A DNA stretch of 64,000 bases from Mycolicibacterium rhodesiae JS60 (GTDB taxonomy: Bacteria > Actinomycetota > Actinomycetes > Mycobacteriales > Mycobacteriaceae), in NCBI GenBank assembly GCA_000230935.2, contig AGIQ01000006.1, positions 124,001 to 188,000 of the forward strand. The letters run 5' to 3'. Positions within the stretch are counted from its first letter, which is position 1, and every line of letters starts with the position of its first letter. Of this stretch, positions 48,443 to 56,339 are shown piece by piece. Both the position numbers and the translations under genes were made by a program. The notes under the pieces are model-generated. The model did no database searches. It saw only the letters and a list, made by a program, of their open reading frames with translations, and was not told the origin of the DNA.

Positions 48443-48586
48443 ATGAGACCTGGCGCGTCGGACCGCTTCCTCGAAGTCGTCGAGCAGACAATTGGTGACA
48501 CGGAGTTGCCGCCCGAGGATCGAGCCTCCTTGGGTCTCGCCGAATCCACCCCGGCTTCGGGCCACGAGTGCTCGTCATGCCCATGA
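48443..48586 (+). CDS. Possible 47-residue small protein
   Basis: The frame reads MRPGASDRFLEVVEQTIGD, then ELPPEDRASLGLAE and ends HECSSCP with a Cys pair. Composition is protein-like, but there is no Shine-Dalgarno, and it overlaps the 3' end of the minus-strand gene at 48575 by 12 bp. Tentative. Confidence 0.35.
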   Translation: MRPGASDRFLEVVEQTIGDTELPPEDRASLGLAESTPASGHECSSCP

Positions 48587-48871
48587 CTCGTCGAGCTCGG
48601 CCAGCGCGACTTCGTAGGGGGCGAAGCTTCGAACGGTTCGCGTTGCGCCACTGACTGGATCGCGGAACACGATCTCGGCGGTACCGCCGTTGCGAGATGT
48701 ACGTCTGGCAGCAGCACCAGCAGCCGCCTCGCTGAGGTGGGACGACATCCCGTCGATCGGGCGTGATGTGTCGATGACGTAGAGCTCGGGCAGCGATTCG
48801 TCGTCGCTGAAGGCCTTGGTGCCGTCGAAATGGAACCGAACCTTCCAGGGCCGCTTCTTTGTCACCATCAT
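48575..48871 (-). CDS. Hypothetical protein, 98 residues
   Basis: Started at ATG 48871 (or 48868): MMVTKKRPWKVRFHFDGTKA, then ELYVIDTSRPIDGMSSHL, TAEIVFRDPVSGATRTV and a short helix. A small alpha/beta protein found-like in actinophage genomes; no motif recognised. It starts 14 bp after the stop of the upstream gene. Confidence 0.6.
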   Translation of the reverse strand: MMVTKKRPWKVRFHFDGTKAFSDDESLPELYVIDTSRPIDGMSSHLSEAAAGAAARRTSRNGGTAEIVFRDPVSGATRTVRSFAPYEVALAELDESWA

Positions 48872-48885
48872 CGGGCTCTCGTCGT

Positions 48886-49626
48886 TCAAGGATGCGGGTT
48901 GGCGTGGGGTGATGGCATGTCCCTCGCTGATGGCGGCGTGTGGATCTCGTAGTAAGTCGCCAACGTCGTCTGTACCGCGCAGGGTGCCGCCACGATGCAT
49001 TCCTGCAGCAGCGTGTCTTCCCATTCGCCGGCCCATTCGCCGGCGGTGGGTGTGCAGCCGAGGCAGTAGACGATGTGGTTTGGGCATTGCGCGGCGCCGT
49101 CGTGGGCGTTGGCGATGCCGAAGTCGGCGCATTCCTCGCACAAGGCCACGGCGGGCAGGTGCCAGCTGGCGTGCGTGAGGAGTTGCGCCAGGTGCGACCG
49201 CTCGAGTCCGCCGGCCGGGGCCAGCGAGGTGTCGGCGGCGATCGCGCGCAGAAGGCGCGGCCCCATGGTGGGGTCCCCGCCGGCGACGGTGATGGCGGCT
49301 GCGTTGACGTCATCGACTGTGTAGGAGGCGATCTCGGTGTCGACGGTGCCGTGATGCAGCGCGACGATCCAGGCGCATTCGTGGCAGAACGAGGTACGGC
49401 GGTACGTGCTGTCGGGGTCGTAGGCGCCCCAGCTTGTCGCCAGTCGGACGCTGCGTCCGCAGAGCGCGGCGGGAGCGGCTTCGGTGACGTTGCCGGCGGC
49501 GTCGATCGCCCATTGCGCGGAGTCGTGGGTGACGATGTGTCGGCTGGGCACGCGCAGGGTGATGCCGAAGACCAGGTCTCCCGCCGGCAGCGGGATCGGG
49601 TCGTTGTCTGTGAGCGTGCTCGTCAT
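48886..49626 (-). CDS. Hypothetical protein with several Cys clusters
   Basis: 246 residues from ATG 49626, with AAAGGATC upstream. Zinc-type clusters are SFCHECAW, ALCEECADFG and CPNHIVYCLGC. The first ~60 residues resemble a beta-rich domain (DLVFGITLRVPSRHIV). No family name. Copy 10 of the dispersed 13-bp element lies in its 3' end and copy 11 in its promoter region, so both edges of this gene carry the element. Confidence 0.6.
   Translation of the reverse strand: MTSTLTDNDPIPLPAGDLVFGITLRVPSRHIVTHDSAQWAIDAAGNVTEAAPAALCGRSVRLATSWGAYDPDSTYRRTSFCHECAWIVALHHGTVDTEIASYTVDDVNAAAITVAGGDPTMGPRLLRAIAADTSLAPAGGLERSHLAQLLTHASWHLPAVALCEECADFGIANAHDGAAQCPNHIVYCLGCTPTAGEWAGEWEDTLLQECIVAAPCAVQTTLATYYEIHTPPSARDMPSPHANPHP
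48911..48923 (+). repeat. 13-bp dispersed element, copy 10 (GATGGCATGTCCC)
   Basis: Inside the last codons of the gene ending at 48886, 40 bp upstream of the next minus-strand start (48871). A-to-T changes CACG to CATG. Confidence 0.5.
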
Positions 49627-49664
49627 GGATGGATCCTTTCTGGTCGACAGGCGACCGTGAGCGA

Positions 49665-49677
49665 GGGACGTGTCATA
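49665..49677 (-). repeat. 13-bp dispersed element, copy 11 (TATGACACGTCCC)
   Basis: 12 of 13 match; 39 bp before the start of the gene at 49626, at or near its -35 region, and at the very end of the gene stopping at 49673. Confidence 0.55.
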
Positions 49678-50074
49678 TCCGCTGGTCATCGAGATTCGCT
49701 GGGTGCCAGCGTGTTCCGGGGCAGGCCGCCACCACCTGGCGGGGGTACTGCCGCGGTCCCGTCCCCGCGGGAATCGGGTGGCATCCGCGGCCGCGGCCGC
49801 TGCGTTGACACATGAAGCCGCGCGACGATGGTCTGTGGTGTTCGGTGAAGAACCGCACTTGGAAGCCGGTCAATTGGGCCAGCGCTTCCAGCTGCGCCCA
49901 GGTCGGATACCGCGTGGCGGCTTCCCACTCGTCGACGGCCGGTTCTTCGACGCCGCAGGCCTGGTCGACCTCGGGTCCATACAGTTCACGAAGATTCAGC
50001 GCGGCGGTGATCGCCACCGGTGACACCAGACCGTCGCGCCACTCCTCGAACGGATCCACAGGTGTGTCAGCCAT
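49673..50074 (-). CDS. Small HTH-like protein, 133 residues
   Basis: ATG 50074 overlaps the end of the DUF4031 gene. GLVSPVAITAALNLRELYG and EWEAATRYPTWAQLEALAQLTGFQVRFF form an XRE-like helix-turn-helix (DEWEA-x-RYPTWAQLEALA). The C-terminus is a basic, Cys-containing disordered tail (FMCQRSGRGRGCH). It is probably a DNA-binding partner of the upstream gene. Function not established. Confidence 0.6.
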   Translation of the reverse strand: MADTPVDPFEEWRDGLVSPVAITAALNLRELYGPEVDQACGVEEPAVDEWEAATRYPTWAQLEALAQLTGFQVRFFTEHHRPSSRGFMCQRSGRGRGCHPIPAGTGPRQYPRQVVAACPGTRWHPANLDDQRI

Positions 50075-50396
50075 CGGCGGCCGCCTTCGTCTGCTCGTAG
50101 CGGGCATTGATGATGTCGACGGCGTCCCTCCACGTCACTGGGACCGCGCCCAACGCGATAGCTTGGCGCCGCTTGGCGTCGGTGACGTCGTAATGCCAGT
50201 TCTCGGCCGCGCGGCTGCCTGGCCGGGCTCGCGGCTTGCCCACCACTGTCGGGTCCTGAAACCAGCTGCACCGCAGCCCAAGCCGTGCTGCGAAGGCGTG
50301 CAGTTCGTCTGGGGTGTCGGCGAACAGGTGCGACCACCGGGTATCCCACGAACTGACCTTCGCCTTGATGCGGGCGTCGTCGACGTACACCGTCAC
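50067..50396 (-). CDS. DUF4031-domain protein
   Basis: A 109-residue protein with the DUF4031 signature: MTVYVDDARIKAKVSSWDTR, WSHLFADTPDELHAFAARLG, WHYDVTDAKRRQAIALGAV. The family is small, widespread in actinobacteria and phages, and of unknown function; its conserved His and Asp suggest metal or nucleotide binding. It overlaps both neighbours (ATGA with the hydrolase, 8 bp with the HTH gene), so the three are translationally coupled. Confidence 0.8.
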   Translation of the reverse strand: MTVYVDDARIKAKVSSWDTRWSHLFADTPDELHAFAARLGLRCSWFQDPTVVGKPRARPGSRAAENWHYDVTDAKRRQAIALGAVPVTWRDAVDIINARYEQTKAAADG

Positions 50397-51346
50397 GACG
50401 CGGCCCCCGCCCGGGACATGCCATCTGCGCTGGTCATGCGCATGGCGCTGGTCATGCGCATGGCGCGGCGAATCGCCTCGTTGACCGCGTGCGGCGCCTC
50501 GGCCGGAAGCATGTGCCCGGCCCCCGGCACCGAGAGGTGCACCGCGCCCGGGATCACCGCAACCATCCCCTGCGCGTGCGCAGGCGGCGTCAACGGATCA
50601 GCGGTGCCGCTGACGATCACGGTGCGCGCCGCGACCGACGGCAGGACCGCGCTCTGGTCATAGATCCGCAGGTCGGGCAGGAACCCGACGACCGTCGGGA
50701 TCGCCGTCGTGGTCAAGGCGGCGACCGCTACCGCCGCCATCGCTGCCGACTGGGTTCCCCGACGCCACCGTCCGAGCCCCGCACACAGCGGAGCGGTCAG
50801 GGCGCGCAGCGCGACGTCGGGACTGTGCTCGACCAGGCCGAACAGCGCCGCCGTCGCCGGCGTCGCCAGCAGCCGGCCCAACCCGTGGGCGGCGAGGTGG
50901 CCGGCCGCGGTGGCGACGAGCACCAGACCGCGGGGGGTGACCGGCCGGTCGGCCAGGCCGAGATAAGTCAACGCCGTCATACCTCCCATCGAGTGACCAA
51001 CCAACGTGACGTCACCGGTGACCTCGAGCGCCGCCAACACCTGCGCGAGGTCCTGGGCAAGCCGGTCTAGCCGATAGGTGCGCATGGGTGCTTGCTCGGA
51101 GCGGCCGTGACCACGGTGGTCGTAGCTGATGACCCGGACCGCGTCGCCGTAACGAGTTGTCAGATAGCGGATTTGGCGGGCCCACGCCATACGGTTCAGG
51201 CACAGCCCGTGCAGCAGGACCACCGTGTGCGCGGCGTCGTGGGGACCGCTGTCATTGACGGCCAGCTCGACGCCGTCGTCGACGCGGATCCGCACATCGT
51301 CTCGTCCCGTGGTAGTGGTGGGGCCTTCGGCCAGCATCAGACTCAT
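50393..51346 (-). CDS. Alpha/beta hydrolase
   Basis: A 317-residue hydrolase with VVLLHGLCLNRMAWARQI (HG oxyanion loop), ISYDHRGHGRSEQ, the nucleophile elbow VGHSMGGMTAL (Ser), TADPLTPPAHAQG (Asp) and PGAGHMLPAEAP (His). No signal peptide, so probably cytosolic. Substrate unknown; similar enzymes cleave lipid esters. The last residues come from an 18-bp tandem duplication. It is the first of three overlapping genes. Confidence 0.88.
   Translation of the reverse strand: MSLMLAEGPTTTTGRDDVRIRVDDGVELAVNDSGPHDAAHTVVLLHGLCLNRMAWARQIRYLTTRYGDAVRVISYDHRGHGRSEQAPMRTYRLDRLAQDLAQVLAALEVTGDVTLVGHSMGGMTALTYLGLADRPVTPRGLVLVATAAGHLAAHGLGRLLATPATAALFGLVEHSPDVALRALTAPLCAGLGRWRRGTQSAAMAAVAVAALTTTAIPTVVGFLPDLRIYDQSAVLPSVAARTVIVSGTADPLTPPAHAQGMVAVIPGAVHLSVPGAGHMLPAEAPHAVNEAIRRAMRMTSAMRMTSADGMSRAGAAS
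50413..50425 (-). repeat. 13-bp dispersed element, copy 12 (GATGGCATGTCCC)
   Basis: Inside the 3' end of the hydrolase gene, 17 bp before the DUF4031 start on the same strand. Confidence 0.5.
50427..50462. repeat. 18-bp tandem duplication at the hydrolase 3' end
   Basis: GCGCTGGTCATGCGCATG twice in direct tandem, encoding a repeated MRMTSA. It keeps the frame and extends only the C-terminus. Confidence 0.75.
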
Positions 51347-51352
51347 GTCGAG

Positions 51353-51733
51353 TCACTTCACTTCCACCACGGCGATCGGGACCCAATTTCGTTGGGAGAT
51401 CGCCCATTCGCCGTTGCGGACCACCTCCGCGAGATGCTGGCACTGCTCGTCGGTGTCGACGTCCCAGCCTTGGCCGATGACGTTGACCGGGCCACGCACG
51501 CCGGCGCGCCAGTCGATCACCGTGTACACCCGGGTGCCGGCCGGGCGGAAGGCGGCCTGCCGCGTCAACACCACCGTGTCTGCGGTGACGCCGCGCACCG
51601 ACCACCACCGCCGATCAGATTCGAATCGGACGCGCTGCCCGAGGCTCATCGCCACCGGCGTAACGGGTTGGAGCCCGTAGTACAGGCCGGCGGCATACCG
51701 CTGCTCATTGCTGATCGTCTCCGTGTCGGTCAC
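51353..51733 (-). CDS. Hypothetical protein, 126 residues
   Basis: Beta-rich protein: ISNEQRYAAGLYYGLQPVTP, RVRFESDRRWWSVRGVTADTVVLT, AGTRVYTVIDWRAGVRGPVN and a C-terminal EWAISQRNWVPIAVVEVK. Looks like an actinophage or plasmid hypothetical that binds small molecules or nucleic acid; nothing catalytic is visible. It ends 7 bp before the hydrolase start. Confidence 0.6.
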   Translation of the reverse strand: MTDTETISNEQRYAAGLYYGLQPVTPVAMSLGQRVRFESDRRWWSVRGVTADTVVLTRQAAFRPAGTRVYTVIDWRAGVRGPVNVIGQGWDVDTDEQCQHLAEVVRNGEWAISQRNWVPIAVVEVK

Positions 51734-51822
51734 CTGCTGGGCCTCCTCGCCGAGTCGTTCGGTCGTCTATCTGGTAGGTACCGGCAGCGCGGCGCGCTTT
51801 CCGTCAACGCACCCGACGCGGG

Positions 51823-52911
51823 TCATGACGCTGCCGCCTCGGGCACTACGGGGAACTCGTCCCACAGCTGGCCGTCGAGGAGCCGCCCGGCCTTGGTCTT
51901 GCCGACTCGGCGCAGCACCGCGGCACCGAACATCGATTCGCCGGTGCCGTGGAGGTCACGGTTCCAAGGCGTCCACGCTTCGGGCTGCCCGGACTCGTCT
52001 CGCCGGTTCAGCGGATTCCAGGGATCGGCCAGCACCACCGCATCGCCGTCCTGGGGCTCACGCCCGTCCAAGGGCTGCCATTCCCCCCACTGCTTAAACA
52101 GGAACGCGATGCCGGCCTTCTGGCATTGATCGCGCAGACTGCGCGCCCAGTCGGGGTGCATCGGGCGCGCGCGGCGCCCGGATTCGCCGCCGGCGATGAC
52201 CCAGTGCAGCATGTCGCGCGCGTGCAGGGTGTCGCCCTGCCATGCCGGATGCCGTTGTGGCGGCATCCATTTGCCCAAGGCCTGGCGCAGGTCGATCGGC
52301 CCGAGTAGCGGCTCTAGGGACACGAACCGCACCACCGCCAAGGTGCCGAGCAGCAGGGGGATGCGGATGTCGGCCCAGTGCTGGTTCTCGGCGCTGACAC
52401 CGAGCCACAGATTGGGCAGCGGCTCCGCCGCCGCGCCGCGGCGCTTCGGACTGAACCGTTGTACGGCCAGGTCCCAGTCCAGTCCTTCGGGCCGCCGCTC
52501 GACGAGCTCGTCACAGCCCAGGGCCTCGAACACCAGATCGTTGAAGGCACGTGAGCGCAGCAGTGCCTGCATCCGGGCCGGGCGCTTGGTCAGTACCTGG
52601 TAGGTGTGTCGGGGCGAAAGAGCCATCGTGGCCCACACTTTCGCGATGTGCTCATCGGGGACGTCGGAGTGGAAGAGGTCCGCAGTGGAGCAGACGAACA
52701 CCTTGCGCGGCGCCCGCCACCGCAAGGGTTGATCCAACCGCTTGGGCCACAGGGTGACGTCGAATCCGTTGGGCCACGCCTTGGTTCCGGCGAAGCGGGT
52801 CGCGTGCGCTTCGGCGTAGCAGTTGGCACACCCGGGCGACACTTTCGTACAGCCCGACACGGCACCCCAGCTGGAGTTGGTCCATTCGATCTTGCTGCGC
52901 GCAGCCATCAT
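51823..52911 (-). CDS. DUF5131 / phage Gp37-Gp68 family protein
   Basis: A 362-residue protein with the hallmark N-terminus SKIEWTNSSWGAVSGCTKVS followed by PGCANCYAE (Cys-x6-Cys-x2-Cys), DVTLWPKRLDQPLRWRAPRK and VFVCSTADLFHSDVP, then WLGVSAENQHWADIRIPLLL, VRFVSLEPLLGPIDL and HWVIAGGESGRRARPMHPDW. The family is common in phages and has a cysteine set resembling radical-SAM enzymes; its role is unknown. It overlaps the upstream gene by four bases (ATGA). Confidence 0.9.
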   Translation of the reverse strand: MMAARSKIEWTNSSWGAVSGCTKVSPGCANCYAEAHATRFAGTKAWPNGFDVTLWPKRLDQPLRWRAPRKVFVCSTADLFHSDVPDEHIAKVWATMALSPRHTYQVLTKRPARMQALLRSRAFNDLVFEALGCDELVERRPEGLDWDLAVQRFSPKRRGAAAEPLPNLWLGVSAENQHWADIRIPLLLGTLAVVRFVSLEPLLGPIDLRQALGKWMPPQRHPAWQGDTLHARDMLHWVIAGGESGRRARPMHPDWARSLRDQCQKAGIAFLFKQWGEWQPLDGREPQDGDAVVLADPWNPLNRRDESGQPEAWTPWNRDLHGTGESMFGAAVLRRVGKTKAGRLLDGQLWDEFPVVPEAAAS

Positions 52912-53165
52912 TCACCTCGGGCGGGTTGGACGTTGCCGGTGGCCAACGGGTAACGCGGTGTGCCGCCACGTTCTCGGGCGTGGGTCAACGCGTCCAGCGA
53001 GGCCAGCGCCTTGATCAGGCGCCGTCGCGGTCCCAGCCAGCCGCACGTGCAGTGACCTTGGCAGTAGGCCAGGCGCCACGGCGGGCGCACCGTGGCGAAC
53101 CCGACCAGGCAGTGCGTGTTGGCGGCGGCGGTGTGCGGCGGTGTCTCATCCAGCGCGTTTGGCAT
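52908..53165 (-). CDS. Small Cys-containing protein, 85 residues
   Basis: YCQGHCTCGWLGPRRRLIKA gives a compact metal-binding motif; CLVGFATVRPPWRLAY precedes it. Length and composition fit small plasmid and phage zinc proteins. It overlaps the previous tiny gene and the DUF5131 gene, so it is one link in a translationally coupled chain (53846 to 51823). Confidence 0.6.
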   Translation of the reverse strand: MPNALDETPPHTAAANTHCLVGFATVRPPWRLAYCQGHCTCGWLGPRRRLIKALASLDALTHARERGGTPRYPLATGNVQPARGE

Positions 53166-53298
53166 GGGCCGGGTCTCCTTGGTCTCGACGCGGGCAGTCG
53201 TCGTGGTGTCCCTGGGTGTGGGGGTGCCAGCAGCAGATGTCGCAGCGGCCCAGGGCGCGGCGCTCGGATGGCGTGAACAGCGGTCGCGGTAGCGCCAT
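53146..53298 (-). CDS. Tiny Cys/His-rich protein, 50 residues
   Basis: The frame reads MALPRPLFTPSERRALGRCD, then ICCWHPHTQGHHDDC and a polar end. Four cysteines and four histidines in 20 residues strongly suggest zinc binding. The start overlaps the stop of the upstream gene (ATGA) and the end overlaps the next start by 20 bp, supporting a real coupled gene. Too short for family assignment. Confidence 0.55.
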   Translation of the reverse strand: MALPRPLFTPSERRALGRCDICCWHPHTQGHHDDCPRRDQGDPAHAKRAG

Positions 53299-53846
53299 CA
53301 CTGGCTCACCGCCATCAAATCGTCTGCAGGATCGTCGATGTCGTCGATGTGTGTGAGGCGGCGGTTACCCGAGGCATACCAGCCGCAATTGCAGAAGACG
53401 CTTTGATGGGTCGGGCAGCCGGTGTGGTACCTCCTGACCGCCGCCCTCAGCGAGGGATGCGCGGGCCGGGTCAGTGCGAGGCTGCCGGCGAAGTGGGGAT
53501 GCCCATTCCAGGTGCGCACGACGCGCTCCCCTAAGTCGGCGAGCAGCTCGGCGAAGGCCAGCAGTTCACCGGCGTCGAGCGGGTTGAGACACCGGCGCTG
53601 AGGCGTGGGCCCGTATTCGACGCTGTCGACGGCAACGACGATGACGGTGTGCCCTGCCAACCCCGACGTGGGGATGAAGGTCAGCTTGCGGTTGGGCTGC
53701 GATCGCAGCGTCTCCCCGTGGTGTTGGAGCACGGCGTCGTCGGGTTGTTCGGTGTTGTAGAGCCAGTGCAGGCCGCGGCGCAGCACGGTCTCGTGCCGGG
53801 CCACGTCTGCGGCAGAGCCTGAGATCCGTGCGATGTTTGAAGTCAC
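53298..53846 (-). CDS. Hypothetical protein, 182 residues
   Basis: GTG start with GGGGGAGGG 10 bp upstream. The protein has VARHETVLRRGLHWLYNTE, KLTFIPTSGLAGHTVIVVAV, LLAFAELLADLGERVVRTWNG and a C-terminal CPTHQSVFCNCGWYASGNRR metal-type cluster. It leads the coupled chain ending at the DUF5131 gene. Function unknown. Confidence 0.65.
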   Translation of the reverse strand: MTSNIARISGSAADVARHETVLRRGLHWLYNTEQPDDAVLQHHGETLRSQPNRKLTFIPTSGLAGHTVIVVAVDSVEYGPTPQRRCLNPLDAGELLAFAELLADLGERVVRTWNGHPHFAGSLALTRPAHPSLRAAVRRYHTGCPTHQSVFCNCGWYASGNRRLTHIDDIDDPADDLMAVSQ

Positions 53847-53986
53847 TGCGCCCTCCCCCTTTGGACTGGGTTGAGGCGAATCGTAACTCCGCTATCTGAC
53901 GTGTATTGGGTGCGCGACTAGGGCAAATCTGACTGTTTTACCGTTACGTGAAAGTTGCTAGGCGCTGGGGGTGCGCGACCAGCGAC

Positions 53987-54000
53987 GATGGCATGTCCCC
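53987..54000 (+). repeat. 13-bp dispersed element, copy 13 (GATGGCATGTCCC)
   Basis: In the 200-bp gap between minus-strand genes, about 140 bp upstream of the start at 53846 and followed by one more C. Confidence 0.55.
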
Positions 54001-54047
54001 AACGCGAGGCGCTGTTCCCATATGAGCGGCTGCCGAGCGGCCCTGCT

Positions 54048-54251
54048 TTACGTGGCGCCGGCGGTGCGACGCAGGTACTCGTTCACGACGTAGGCCACCG
54101 TCGTCTTGCCGCCGCGGCGGTAACGCACGTGCAGTCCGTCATGCTTGCCGTCCAGGGCGTACTGGATTGGCTCCCGGTGCCAGTCGAAGAACACGACGCC
54201 GAGTTCTTCTCGCCCGAACGCGAGAATCGCATCCACTTCGTCGGCCATCAT
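54048..54251 (-). CDS. Small hypothetical protein, 67 residues
   Basis: ATG 54251/54248 overlaps the end of the upstream gene. MADEVDAILAFGREELGVVF, then YALDGKHDGLHVRYRRGGKTTVAYVVNEYLR. A small alpha-beta protein; the GGKTT string is not a P-loop (no preceding GxxxxG). Function unknown. Confidence 0.55.
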   Translation of the reverse strand: MMADEVDAILAFGREELGVVFFDWHREPIQYALDGKHDGLHVRYRRGGKTTVAYVVNEYLRRTAGAT

Positions 54252-55354
54252 CGGTCGCCGCCTTCGTCGTCGAGGGCCGGGGGCTTGGCGACGCGGACCT
54301 TGTCGCGGTGCTCGATCGGAAGATCCGCGGGGCCGGCGACGTACTCGGTGATCCAGATCGGAATGTGACGGTTCTGGCTGGGGTACCACTGCCGCCGCCA
54401 GTGCCCACGCACCACCCAACGGTGCGAATAGTTCCTCGCCGAGGCGTCGTCTCGGCGGCCTCGGTGCTCACCGGCGCCGTAGCTGAGGTAGGTGATGAGG
54501 TCCGTGCGCGCGCGCCGCCGGCCACGGCGATCCGTCACCGGTGAGCGGACCGCCTGCACCTCGGCGTTGGCCAGCTTGGCTTGGCGCATCAGGTGACTCA
54601 GCGCAAAGAGTGTGTGGATGGCGTTGTCCGGGCGGATCGACGAGTACTGCCCGTCGCCGCCGAACGGCTTGATCACCGCCACCGCACCCGGCGGGTCGTC
54701 GGACATCGGCGGACTCAGCTGGGCCTGCTCGAACGGCTGCGCCACGTGCGTGTCCGGATCGGCGAACTCGTCCTCCAAGATCCGCCGAATCCCGTTGTGT
54801 CCAGCGATGTTCGCCGACACCATGCCCGCCGACGTGCTTGCCCACCGCAGCACCAGCGGCTCGGCCCGGTCGTAGAGGTACGCGATGCCCGACGTGCTCG
54901 GCAGATCGGCCAACGACAACGCACTCTCGGCCACCTGGTCAGTTGCGGCACTGCGCACCAAGGCACTCATCTCCTCGGTGCAGAAATACGCGTGCCGATC
55001 GGCGACGCAGCCACTGGCCAACATCTGACCGAGATAGGTCGCTTTGGTGCCCTGAAAGTCGGCGCTCTCGTCGGCGGCCTGGGCGCGGAACCGTTCCGCC
55101 ATCTCCTCCGGCGTCGTCCCGAAAGTCCTCGCCGTGGTCGTCAAACGTTCTGACGCCACGTCGACATCGCCGCGCGCGAAGGCCCGCCAGTCCTCGTTGA
55201 GCAGGTACCGCGGCTCCACGATTTTCAGCGCACGCTCGGCGTGCGCGCCCAGCGCGTCGAGGAGCACCGGCATGTGCTTGGGCGAAAGCACCTCCAAGAT
55301 CAAGCCGGCGCGCAGCATCACGCTCCGGTACTCGGTGCCCGCCGCCGCCTTCAA
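54248..55354 (-). CDS. Hypothetical protein with HRWVVRGHWRRQ C-terminal domain
   Basis: A 368-residue protein (start 55354, possibly ATG 55318). The body is helical without known motif (LILEVLSPKHMPVLLDALGA, FGTTPEEMAERFRAQAADE, SGIAYLYDRAEPLVLRWAST). The last ~70 residues hold NYSHRWVVRGHWRRQWYPSQ and WITEYVAGPADLP, the same C-terminal domain as in the gene at 3487-4443. Function unknown; the shared domain may be a nucleic-acid or protein-binding module. Confidence 0.7.
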   Translation of the reverse strand: MKAAAGTEYRSVMLRAGLILEVLSPKHMPVLLDALGAHAERALKIVEPRYLLNEDWRAFARGDVDVASERLTTTARTFGTTPEEMAERFRAQAADESADFQGTKATYLGQMLASGCVADRHAYFCTEEMSALVRSAATDQVAESALSLADLPSTSGIAYLYDRAEPLVLRWASTSAGMVSANIAGHNGIRRILEDEFADPDTHVAQPFEQAQLSPPMSDDPPGAVAVIKPFGGDGQYSSIRPDNAIHTLFALSHLMRQAKLANAEVQAVRSPVTDRRGRRRARTDLITYLSYGAGEHRGRRDDASARNYSHRWVVRGHWRRQWYPSQNRHIPIWITEYVAGPADLPIEHRDKVRVAKPPALDDEGGDR

Positions 55355-55431
55355 GACACACGTACCCCCGGACTCAACTGATCACGTCGCGGCACCCAAG
55401 GTACCGCGAACGCTGTGGGAATCTTCTCGAC

Positions 55432-56098
55432 ATGATGCGCCTGAGTGTTCTTGTCGCGGCGATGGTGGTGTCGGCTGCGTGCGCGCCCACGATCACTCCT
55501 GTCACCGGGGGCTGATGCCCGCCTGGCCGCTGACTTGGGTTCTCTGCTGCTCAGTCCGGCCGAGATCGATGCGGCGATGGGTGCGACCGGCATGGTCGTC
55601 GACACCACCAAGAGCACCATTGTCGACGACAGCGCCTACACCGATCCCGTTGCGTGCCTGGCGGTCAGCAGCATGGGCCAGGAACTCGTCTACGCCAATT
55701 CTCGGTGGCGGGCGGTGCGGCTGCAGAGCCTGCACGAACCGGGCGAGGACTTCGAGCACCTGGCGCATCAGGCCGTCGTCGAGTTTCCCGATGCCGGCGC
55801 GGCCGCCGCGTTCTTCACCGCGTCAATCCCCTCTTGGCGGGCCTGCGCATCGGGCCGCTACACCTACCGTCCGGGCGCAGATCAGCCCGTGGCCGACTGG
55901 CGGACGGGTCCGGTCGACGACCATGCCGGCATGTTGACCGCGTCGATCACCCAGCAGGACGGCGACGGGTGGGGATGTCGCCGGGCATTGACGGCGGCGG
56001 CCAATGTCGTAGCCGACGTCTTGGCCTGCTCCTTCACTGACCGCGACGACGCCGCGACGGTCGCCCGAAACATTGCGTCCCGCGTCCTCGGTCAGTGA
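55432..56098 (+). pseudogene. Frameshifted sensor-type lipoprotein
   Basis: ATG 55432/55435 opens MRLSVLVAAMVVSAACAPT, a lipoprotein signal peptide with lipobox SAAC. The frame stops at TGA just after a run of five G at 55507-55511. Removing one G joins it to ADARLAADLGSLLLSPAEID, MGATGMVVDTTK and a ~190-residue domain like the PknH-type extracellular sensor domain of mycobacterial lipoproteins, ending at 56098. So either the gene is broken, the G tract varies in length, or the read has an error. The only plus-strand gene in this stretch. Confidence 0.65.
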
Positions 56099-56099
56099 G

Positions 56100-56324
56100 T
56101 TACGCGCCGCCAGCAATCACCGTCAGTGTCGGCGACCCAACCTGTGGCACAGCGTGGTCCGGGGCTGGCTCGTTCAGCAGGTCGTAGGCGGCGGATCTGA
56201 CGGTGACGACCTCCAATGCGTCGAGATCGTTGAGCCGGCCGAGGTAGTCTGCGATCGCCTCGGGGCTCATGCCATTGTCGAGATAGCCGCGGATTATGTT
56301 GCGCTGCACTAGGTTCAACATCAT
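56100..56324 (-). CDS. Small protein of the GM[TS]PEAIADxLGR family, copy 2
   Basis: 74 residues: MMLNLVQRNIIRGYLDNGMS, PEAIADYLGRLNDLDALEVV, then RSAAYDLLNE and a Pro-rich tail. Paralogue of 44923-45105. It starts 16 bp after the vapC stop, so it belongs to the vapB-vapC operon, whereas its paralogue sits in a different gene string. PEAIADYLGR may be the recognition helix of a small DNA-binding protein. Confidence 0.65.
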   Translation of the reverse strand: MMLNLVQRNIIRGYLDNGMSPEAIADYLGRLNDLDALEVVTVRSAAYDLLNEPAPDHAVPQVGSPTLTVIAGGA

Positions 56325-56339
56325 TTCTTCTTCCTCCTC

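Noticed and set aside
54048..54251. P-loop in GGKTT of the small protein
   Set aside because: Lacks the GxxxxGK[ST] spacing and follows a beta-like RYRR segment; not a nucleotide-binding motif.
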